Shown one piece after another: positions 16,611 through 22,951 of a stretch of 64,000 nucleotides of DNA. Origin of the DNA: Ruegeria denitrificans (GTDB lineage Bacteria > Pseudomonadota > Alphaproteobacteria > Rhodobacterales > Rhodobacteraceae); NCBI RefSeq assembly GCF_001458295.1, contig NZ_CYUD01000003.1:329994-393993 (forward strand), read 5' to 3'. Numbering within the stretch: the first letter of the stretch is position 1; every line of letters begins with the position of its first letter. The translations under genes were made by a program, and so were the position numbers. The notes beneath the pieces were generated by a model that worked only from the letters and a program-made list of their open reading frames with translations, ran no database searches and was not told where the DNA came from.

Positions 16611-18670
16611 TTTTCATCGAAGCTGGCACGCGCTCGCTGCGGTCTTTTGATGCGCAATTGATCTTTGCCGAGCAACTGGCCGCGCGTGGTTTCAATGTGT
16701 GCATAGATGCCGAATACCTGCCGAACGATGCGGGCCGTGGTCGTGTCTATGATGCCGCCAAATTTCTGGTCGATCCGGGTGAGCATGTGGTCGAAATCGT
16801 ATTTGTCATAGGTGCAGACGAGATTGATGACCATCTTCTTGCGTCACTGAGGCAAAAGCAGTTGGCGGTGGATGTTCCGGTGATCGCGACGGGCCGTTTT
16901 GAGGCCCAGCAAAGTTACATCGCGGCAAAATCACGCCTTGCCTATGCACTTGGGCGCGAAGCCACAGTACTGGACCTTACGGACTTTCAACCGCGTTCGA
17001 TGCTGCCTACGGCGGCCTGTCCGTTGGTGGCGGATATTCGGACGACGTCCCGATCAGCGGGCAAGAAGTCAAATGTTGCAGTGGTTCTGGGTTCCATGGA
17101 ATTGGAGGATACCGAGACGCTGTCCTGCTTGTCCCGGATGAGTAACCAAAGCGTCTATAATTTACGACTTATCGTGAGTGGGGCACAGAATGAGGCGATC
17201 AGGACGTCACCTTTCCACGATTTGCCGACCTGCCTTTATACCGATCTCTCCTCGCTTATTCTGGCGACTTCGACGGATGTTCTGGTGATGTTTGGCCATG
17301 GCGTTGCAGGTGTTCGTATGGCGGCTTTTGCGGTTGAATTGATGGCCGCCGGCGGGATTGCAATAGATTGCACGGATGATGAAGCAATCGTTTCATCTGG
17401 TGCGCCTGCTTTGATCGGGCCCAAATCTCTGCTTGCCCTGGACGGGTATCTAACCGGGAAAATATTGGGAAACATTGCTCGGGTGGCTGAACAGGCCGCA
17501 AAATCCCAATGGTTGAACTCGGTGGATATTTCCCGATTGGAAACGGCAGCGGGCCTAAAGCCAACAAAGCCCGAACCAGTTCGAACGGAACAGCGGACGT
17601 TGTTTTACCCAACGAATGGGGTTGGATTGGGGCACGCGCAGCGCTGCGCCATTATTGCCAAAGCACTACCGGATGACATTACGCCGATTTTTGCGGCCTT
17701 CCCGAGTTGTGTACCACTTGTGCGTCGAGAAGGCATGGATTGTATCCCACTGGTTCAGCGAACTGAAATTTCCGACAGATTCAATGGCAATGATGTTCTG
17801 ACCTATCGTAGATTGGGGGCGACGTTGCAGGAAAATGACCGATTGGTATTTGACGGTGGCTATGTTTTTGATTCCGTTTACCGATTGATCCTTGAACGCA
17901 ATTTGTCGGCGGTTTGGGTGCGGCGGGGATTGTGGCCTGACGGACGATCCAGACCAAGGATGCTTGAACGTGAGGGTGTATTCGACCGGGTCATAGTTCC
18001 ATCCGAAGCCTTTGAGGAACTGAACGACACCTACAGTTTCGGCGATAACATTCACACTGTCGGTCCGATTTTCCGCAAGGCCGCTTTGACCGAAGATGAA
18101 CGCGATGGACTCAGGGCTCGGTTGGCGGAACGGTTCGGCCGGGATTTTGATCACTTGGTCGTCAGCATGTTGGGTGGGGGCGTGGCGTCTGACCGTTCGG
18201 CGCAACTCCAGGCCATCTGTGGGATGCTGGAGGATCGGGCGGATTGTCTGCATCTTGTCGTAACCTGGCCCGGAAGCACGGTTCAACCAGCCACGTTCGG
18301 TTGGAAAAACACCCGCGTCGTTCAGACATTTGAGGCCACAAAGCTGTGTCTGGCGGCGGATGTGGTCATTTCAGCAGCGGGGTACAACTCAGTTCTTGAG
18401 ATTTTGTACAACAAGATACCCGCTATCCTGATCCCGCAATCGGCACCGTATCTGGACAATCAGGAACGCCGGGCAAGGGCATTGGCCGATCGCGATCTGT
18501 GCGCACTTATCACTGAAAAAGAGTTCATGAAGCTCGAGCGAACGGTTTCTGATTGTCTGGATCAAGGGGAGCTGGAAATCTATCGCTCTGCTTTGAATAA
18601 AATCGACCTGCCAGAACCAGGGGCGGCTAAAGCGGCTGAAATCATAGCAGAGGCTCAGTACCAAAAATGA
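16607..18670 (+). CDS. Two-domain glycosyltransferase, C-terminal MurG/GT28-like
   Basis: 687 residues, about twice the length of a single GT-B enzyme. Residues 1-300 look like a degenerate GT-B half pair without an obvious donor motif. Residues about 325-687 begin FYPTNGVGLGHAQRCAIIAKAL, the GxGLGH loop of GT28/MurG-like and COG4671-type transferases, and end with VVISAAGYNSVLEILYNKIPAILIP, the donor-binding segment of that family. The gene overlaps both neighbours by ATGA, so all three are translationally coupled. A fusion of two transferases, or of a transferase with a dead partner, is the likely reading. Role in surface glycan synthesis is inferred. Confidence 0.78.
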   Translation: MIFIEAGTRSLRSFDAQLIFAEQLAARGFNVCIDAEYLPNDAGRGRVYDAAKFLVDPGEHVVEIVFVIGADEIDDHLLASLRQKQLAVDVPVIATGRFEAQQSYIAAKSRLAYALGREATVLDLTDFQPRSMLPTAACPLVADIRTTSRSAGKKSNVAVVLGSMELEDTETLSCLSRMSNQSVYNLRLIVSGAQNEAIRTSPFHDLPTCLYTDLSSLILATSTDVLVMFGHGVAGVRMAAFAVELMAAGGIAIDCTDDEAIVSSGAPALIGPKSLLALDGYLTGKILGNIARVAEQAAKSQWLNSVDISRLETAAGLKPTKPEPVRTEQRTLFYPTNGVGLGHAQRCAIIAKALPDDITPIFAAFPSCVPLVRREGMDCIPLVQRTEISDRFNGNDVLTYRRLGATLQENDRLVFDGGYVFDSVYRLILERNLSAVWVRRGLWPDGRSRPRMLEREGVFDRVIVPSEAFEELNDTYSFGDNIHTVGPIFRKAALTEDERDGLRARLAERFGRDFDHLVVSMLGGGVASDRSAQLQAICGMLEDRADCLHLVVTWPGSTVQPATFGWKNTRVVQTFEATKLCLAADVVISAAGYNSVLEILYNKIPAILIPQSAPYLDNQERRARALADRDLCALITEKEFMKLERTVSDCLDQGELEIYRSALNKIDLPEPGAAKAAEIIAEAQYQK

Positions 18671-19143
18671 CAGATGATACCTGGTATGAAATTCTCAGCA
18701 GAACGACGTCCAAACGACCGGTTCAATTGGATGCGTTGATCGCCGATGATCAAAAATCCAAACCGCATGGGAAAGTTGTTTTTCCTGAAACAACTCTTAT
18801 TCCTTCTGCCGCTTTGTGGGAGAGGAACGGAAACGGCCCGACGCATATTGGTGTTCGGATCGTGAAGGCACCGAAATCTGTGCACAACGTTGCAAGGTAT
18901 CTTGCTGCAGCGGCACTGGAGCGCGAGGTGATCCCGCTTATTCTTAGCCGTATAGATTACAGCGGGTTTGAACAGTTCGGTTTCCGTGTCGAACGCGTCC
19001 CGGAAGAACCAGAGGCTGCGCGGACCGCGGAGGAGGAAATCAGAAAATTCTGGGATCTCGCGATTATTATCGACGGGGATGATATCGGGCTTTGGACGGG
19101 TCAGCGGAATACGGCCCAGGTCGGGGCAAGTCACGGCGAATGA
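18667..19143 (+). CDS. Small protein of unknown function in the glycosyltransferase operon
   Basis: 158 residues, soluble, no signal peptide or membrane span, no family recognised. Its ATG overlaps the stop of the preceding transferase gene (ATGA), which is good evidence that it is translated. It has a mixed alpha/beta pattern (THIGVRIVKAPKSVHNVARY, then VIPLILSRIDYSGFEQFGFRVERV) and an acidic C-terminus. It could be an accessory subunit or a regulator of the polysaccharide enzymes. After it lie 294 bases without a clear gene, containing a short weak hairpin around 19200 and AT-rich promoter-like sequence. Confidence 0.65.
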   Translation: MTDDTWYEILSRTTSKRPVQLDALIADDQKSKPHGKVVFPETTLIPSAALWERNGNGPTHIGVRIVKAPKSVHNVARYLAAAALEREVIPLILSRIDYSGFEQFGFRVERVPEEPEAARTAEEEIRKFWDLAIIIDGDDIGLWTGQRNTAQVGASHGE

Positions 19144-19437
19144 CTTTTTCCCTTTTGACGCGATGCAAATTTAAAACTCAAATCAGAATTGAACGAATAG
19201 GAAGGGCTCGGAGTGAGGTGCCCTGAACCTTTTATAACGTGCCAAGATTGACTTATTCGCGCTTGATCTGTTGGTACCAGTTGTACCAATACTACCTCGT
19301 TCGGAGTTCGTTATCCTTTTGTTTGGGCTGATACAAAGGTTAATTGTCACGAAAACAAGAACACCTTAAGAAGGACACTGTTTTCAGCACCCAGCGCCCA
19401 TGTGGCGCATGTTTCTCATGATTGGGACCTGACAGAG

Positions 19438-20049
19438 ATGATTGACCTGAGCGGCCACATTCCGCTGCGCGAAAGCCGCAACTACAAGATTTTCCAACAC
19501 CCTGAAATTGAAGGCGCGTTGTTGAAGGTCCGGGCAGATGAACCTGTTCGTAATCATGCAATCCCGCGCTATGCCGCCTGGCGCTATGGAAATTTGCGGC
19601 AATGGAACCGTGAGGCCAATGAATACCTTGCTGCATTGAACCGGGGGTGCCCCGAGATTGAACGTCTGGCGCGGTTTATGGGCTATGCACCAACCTCGCA
19701 GGGGCCAGCTTTGGTGGTGGAAAAACTAACCGGCCCGGATGGCGGGCTAGCGCCGACCTTGCAATCCGAGAAGATTGCGGCCGCCAAAAATCGGGAGGCG
19801 CGTCAACGCTTGCATGATGAGTTCATGGAACTGATGGATGACCTCAAGCAGGGGCAGATCATTGTTGGTGACATGGGATTCGAAAATATCGTGCGTGCGC
19901 AAGAGCGGGGCGGAAAGCTTGTGATTATTGATGGGCTGGGTGAACGGGTGATGTTCCCGCTGGTTCTGTTCAGCAAGATGGCGTTTGACAAGTCAATCGA
20001 ACGACGCAGGGCGCGTATGTCCAAAGGGTTCAATCTCGGGACGAACTGA
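19438..20049 (+). CDS. yrbL: YrbL family protein (PhoP-regulated network type)
   Basis: 203 residues resembling E. coli YrbL: it begins MIDLSGHIPLRESRNYKIFQHP, matching the start of that family, and carries VEKLTGPDG and IIVGDMGFENIVR, where the family has a kinase-like catalytic loop. YrbL proteins have a protein kinase-like fold; their substrate is unknown, and in enterobacteria the gene is under PhoP control. ATG 19438 is chosen because the family starts there; GTG 19402 would add 12 residues. In this position, after glycosyltransferases, relatives are often part of surface polysaccharide loci and may phosphorylate a sugar. The 3' end overlaps the convergent LysR gene by 20 bases. Confidence 0.75.
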   Translation: MIDLSGHIPLRESRNYKIFQHPEIEGALLKVRADEPVRNHAIPRYAAWRYGNLRQWNREANEYLAALNRGCPEIERLARFMGYAPTSQGPALVVEKLTGPDGGLAPTLQSEKIAAAKNREARQRLHDEFMELMDDLKQGQIIVGDMGFENIVRAQERGGKLVIIDGLGERVMFPLVLFSKMAFDKSIERRRARMSKGFNLGTN

Positions 20050-20920
20050 CTTGGCCCATTCGGCTCAAAGGCCAAGTGGTTTCAACCTCTTTGCGGATTT
20101 CCTGAATTAGCGCCGCTGAAGCCTGATTGCGGCGCTTTAAATGTGTGCGCGCCACAAAGACTATGCGTGGAGGGGCAGGGAACAGATCATCAATCACCTC
20201 CATATCCGGAGTGACGTGCAACCCGTTCAGCAGCGCCACGCCGAGACCCGAACGCACTGCCGATTGGATGCCTGCAGCACTTGGGCACTCCAGAATAGTG
20301 TCGAACCGATGCGGTCCATTGCCCATACCCCATTGCCTGTAAAAACATTGGCTGTCGAATGACAGAAACGGCACCGGCGACGACAGATCGAGGCGAAATT
20401 CCGGTGCTTTGACCCAATGCAACGTGTCTTCAAACAGGATCAGATCATCGGGCAGAACGTCCTGGCGAAAGATCTGCATGACGGCCACGTCCAACTCTCC
20501 GACCTTCAGCCAGGCTTGCACGTTCAAACTTTGACTGGTGCGGGTGCGGACATGAATTTCGGGGTATAGTCGCGTGAAACGACCCAGAATACGAGCGATG
20601 TCGCTGGTGGCGGTGTCCTCGGTCATGCCCAAACGGATGGTCCCGGTAAGAGGTTTCTTGCCCAATGATGACAGTGCTTCGTCGTGCAACTCGGTGATCC
20701 GGCGGGCATAGTTGCACAACCGTTGGCCAGCTTCTGTAAACAAGGGGCCACCCGCGCGACGAGCCAGCAAGCTACAATCCAGCGCTAGTTCCAGTCGACG
20801 GATTTTATGACTGACCGCGGATTGCGACAGCGACAGATGCTCAGCCGCACGGGTCACGCCACCATGCGTCGAAATGGCAAGCAAAGCGCGCAGGGCGTCA
20901 ATTTCCAGGCGTTCGTTCAT
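20030..20920 (-). CDS. LysR family transcriptional regulator
   Basis: 296 residues. The N-terminal winged helix-turn-helix is LLAISTHGGVTRAAEHLSLSQSAVSHKIRRLE, standard for LysR proteins, followed by an effector-binding domain (about 90-290) with IRLGMTEDTATSDIARILGRF. It is divergent from the small genes at 21026 and 21085, with a shared 105-base control region, so regulation of these or of itself is likely. The target compound is not evident. The end overlaps the YrbL gene on the other strand. Confidence 0.88.
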   Translation of the reverse strand: MNERLEIDALRALLAISTHGGVTRAAEHLSLSQSAVSHKIRRLELALDCSLLARRAGGPLFTEAGQRLCNYARRITELHDEALSSLGKKPLTGTIRLGMTEDTATSDIARILGRFTRLYPEIHVRTRTSQSLNVQAWLKVGELDVAVMQIFRQDVLPDDLILFEDTLHWVKAPEFRLDLSSPVPFLSFDSQCFYRQWGMGNGPHRFDTILECPSAAGIQSAVRSGLGVALLNGLHVTPDMEVIDDLFPAPPRIVFVARTHLKRRNQASAALIQEIRKEVETTWPLSRMGQVSSSRD

Positions 20921-20949
20921 CTTTCTTTCTATGACAAATTAGAATGGCA

Positions 20950-20961
20950 TGATCATTATCA
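20950..20961. promoter_or_regulatory. Candidate operator (TGAT-N4-ATCA)
   Basis: A perfect 12-base inverted repeat in the 105-base region between the divergent LysR gene and the small genes at 21026. Its position fits a LysR operator. The minus strand also reads GATAATGAT here, half of a classical Fur box, so other regulators are possible. Function is inferred only. Confidence 0.35.
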
Positions 20962-21025
20962 TTCACTTGAGTCACATCCTAGCTTTCGGTTAATGACAGG
21001 AAAAGAAGAAACTCAGAGGTCTTGC

Positions 21026-21082
21026 ATGTCAATTCTCATGGCTGAACCCGCCCCGACAACTCGAACGATGCGAAAGGAGTAA
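21026..21082 (+). CDS. Possible 18-residue leader peptide upstream of the DUF6552 gene
   Basis: A short frame from ATG 21026 to TAA 21080-21082, with a good ribosome binding site (CAGAGG, about 21014-21019) six bases upstream. The peptide begins MSILMAEPAPTTRTM. Its last codons contain AAAGGAG, which is the ribosome binding site for the DUF6552 gene starting at 21085, so translation of the two would be coupled. It may be a real leader ORF or chance; evidence is only spacing and binding sites. Confidence 0.35.
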   Translation: MSILMAEPAPTTRTMRKE

Positions 21083-21084
21083 GC

Positions 21085-21333
21085 ATGGCGAAACTCGTAA
21101 TGTCACACCGCGGCTTGACGACGGTGTTTGAAATCACCGGATCCGTACTGGCGATGGCTTATGCCCTACTGATCGCCTCGAACATCGGGGCGGAACTGTT
21201 GGGTTTTTCGCTTTTGCTTTTGTCTTCGGGGCTGTTCGCTGCGTGGGCCGTGATTGACCGTCGTTGGACTTTTTTGCTGCTACAGGGGTTCTACGCAACA
21301 TCCGCTATCATCGGGTTGATCCGCTGGGCGTAA
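21085..21333 (+). CDS. DUF6552-like small membrane protein
   Basis: 82 residues with two to three hydrophobic segments (about 15-35, 36-58 and 62-80) and no signal peptide, so an integral inner membrane protein. It resembles small Rhodobacteraceae proteins I know as DUF6552, which often lie near GlxA-type regulators, as here: the regulator gene begins 44 bases downstream. Function is unknown. AAAGGAG is placed 4 bases before the ATG. Confidence 0.65.
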   Translation: MAKLVMSHRGLTTVFEITGSVLAMAYALLIASNIGAELLGFSLLLLSSGLFAAWAVIDRRWTFLLLQGFYATSAIIGLIRWA

Positions 21334-21377
21334 AACTTCGCTTAGAGCAGCGATGGATTTCCTGCTAGGACAGGCCC

Positions 21378-22382
21378 ATGCGTACAGAGAACAGAATCGA
21401 GATTGGTTTTCTGCTGTTTGATGGCTTTCCCATGGCTTGCCTGACCTCAGTGATCGAGCCGCTGCGGGCGGCTAATGAAATCGCAGGGCAAGAGGCGTTT
21501 CTTTGGTCCCTGATTTCAGAGAATGGTCAAAAGGTTCAATCCAGCGCCGGTGTTCGGTTCGAATCCGAACGGTCGCTGTCAGACTGCAGGGATATGGACA
21601 TTATTTTCCTGCTCGGCAGCCCGACTTCGGTCTTTGACAACCCAGGTTTTGGCAACGGTGTCTTGCGCAGGCTAAGTCGTCACGGATCTGTATTGGGTGG
21701 GATCAGCGCGGGTATTTTTCCGTTGGTCCGGTCAGGTGTCATGCAGGGGCATCCGGTGTCGGTGCATTGGTGCTATGAGGCCGCGTTCGAAGCCGAATTC
21801 CCCGACATGGACGCTCGCAGCGAGGTGATCGTCAGGGACGGCAGTCGCACAACAGTCTCGGGCGCGGCAGCGGGGTTTGATCTGGCGTTGCATCTTATTC
21901 AGGACAGGCTGGGCGGGGACGTCGCGCATGAAGTCGCCTGTTGGTTCCAGCATCCGATGATGCGCGGCGCAGGGGTACGGCAGCAAGTACCCAGTGCCAC
22001 GGCGCCCGGTACGGGTGACAGTCTGCCATCGCTGGTATCCCGCAGCATTGCACTGTTCGCATCCCATATGAGCGATCCTATTTCCATCGCAGATGTGGCA
22101 CGCCAGATGGGGGTGACGCCTCGGCAAATCGAACGCGCCTTTAAGCAGGCAACCGGACAAAGCCCCAGCCATTATTACCGCGCCATGCGCATGAAGGCCG
22201 CGCGGCAGATGGTGGTCTATACCAAGGATCCGATACCCCAGATCGCCTCGGCCGTTGGCTACGGTTCAGTTGCGCCATTGGTGATGCATTATCGCGCGGC
22301 CTTCGGACTGAGCCCCAGCGAAGACCGGCGCAGAATCAATCGTTTTCGTGTCGAAGATAATGCGCCTCTCCCGTCGGTCTGA
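21378..22382 (+). CDS. GlxA family AraC-type regulator (DJ-1/PfpI plus AraC HTH)
   Basis: 334 residues. The N-terminal DJ-1/PfpI domain (about 8-190) has IGFLLFDGFPMACLTSVIEPLRAAN and a nucleophile elbow GGISAGIF where the usual cysteine is serine, so it is a ligand sensor, not an enzyme. The C-terminal AraC helix-turn-helix pair (about 225-320) shows ISIADVARQMGVTPRQIERAFKQATGQSP and AVGYGSVAPLVMHYRAAFGLSP. Relatives such as GbdR, SouR and CdhR control glycine betaine, sarcosine and carnitine catabolism. Its end is 9 bases from the end of soxG on the other strand, which supports control of the sox operon, though this is inferred. Confidence 0.88.
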   Translation: MRTENRIEIGFLLFDGFPMACLTSVIEPLRAANEIAGQEAFLWSLISENGQKVQSSAGVRFESERSLSDCRDMDIIFLLGSPTSVFDNPGFGNGVLRRLSRHGSVLGGISAGIFPLVRSGVMQGHPVSVHWCYEAAFEAEFPDMDARSEVIVRDGSRTTVSGAAAGFDLALHLIQDRLGGDVAHEVACWFQHPMMRGAGVRQQVPSATAPGTGDSLPSLVSRSIALFASHMSDPISIADVARQMGVTPRQIERAFKQATGQSPSHYYRAMRMKAARQMVVYTKDPIPQIASAVGYGSVAPLVMHYRAAFGLSPSEDRRRINRFRVEDNAPLPSV

Positions 22383-22390
22383 TCGCCGCG

Positions 22391-22951
22391 TTACAGCGCT
22401 GAACGCATCGCGGTGACTATGGCATGGTGCAGTGAACCCGCAGAAGATCGCGGACCGTAGATACTAAAACTATCAGGTGCGCGGCACAGAACAAAACAAC
22501 CGATATGATGGATCGAACAGCGTGCGGCGCTGCCCGGATCCATCTTGCGTAGATCAAGCTGGCACAGCAGTTCCAGAACTGCCGGAATACTATCCCCATT
22601 CAGATCGAACCGCGTCCATCCGTCCGTTTGTTCGGTGACCGAGGCGGAATTTCCGGTTGCGGTCTGAACCTGATCGGCAAGTTCTTCGTGGGTGTCAAAG
22701 GGTGCCTCAACCATCCATTGATCGGGGCCGGCCCAGTACGCGCTGATTGTCGTACCGGCCCAGCGGCCAATTTCGGGGGCGGGGGCATCGATCAACTTGG
22801 CCAGCGAGGCGGCAGTTTTGTCTTTTTGCCCCATCCGCGCGGCGACTGACGCCAATGCAACGCCGGGCACTTCGGAACATGTGACACCTCCGACAGTGTC
22901 CACACGTGGGTCAGTCCCGCCCAGGGCGGTTATCGCAACAAGATCATGCAC
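22391..22951 (-). CDS. soxG: Sarcosine oxidase-type gamma subunit
   Basis: 186 residues, small gamma subunit of the heterotetrameric sarcosine oxidase family, related to the C-terminal T-protein-like folds. Motifs include WAGPDQWMVEAPFDT, DGWTRFDLNGDS, and CSIHHIGCFVLCRAPDSFSIYGPRS close to the C-terminus. GTG at 22951 is chosen because AAGGAG lies about 9 bases upstream, giving an 8-base overlap with soxA; a TTG 48 bases further up would overlap soxA more and lacks a site. Last gene of a soxB-soxD-soxA-soxG operon. Confidence 0.85.
   Translation of the reverse strand: MHDLVAITALGGTDPRVDTVGGVTCSEVPGVALASVAARMGQKDKTAASLAKLIDAPAPEIGRWAGTTISAYWAGPDQWMVEAPFDTHEELADQVQTATGNSASVTEQTDGWTRFDLNGDSIPAVLELLCQLDLRKMDPGSAARCSIHHIGCFVLCRAPDSFSIYGPRSSAGSLHHAIVTAMRSAL

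Noticed and set aside
10244..20049. Integrated mobile element at tRNA-Ser
   Set aside because: No integrase, transposase or repeated tRNA 3' end was found, so a named mobile element cannot be supported.
20940..20965. Possible Fur box near GATAATGAT
   Set aside because: Only half of the consensus is present, and no iron genes are near; the palindrome fits a LysR operator better.
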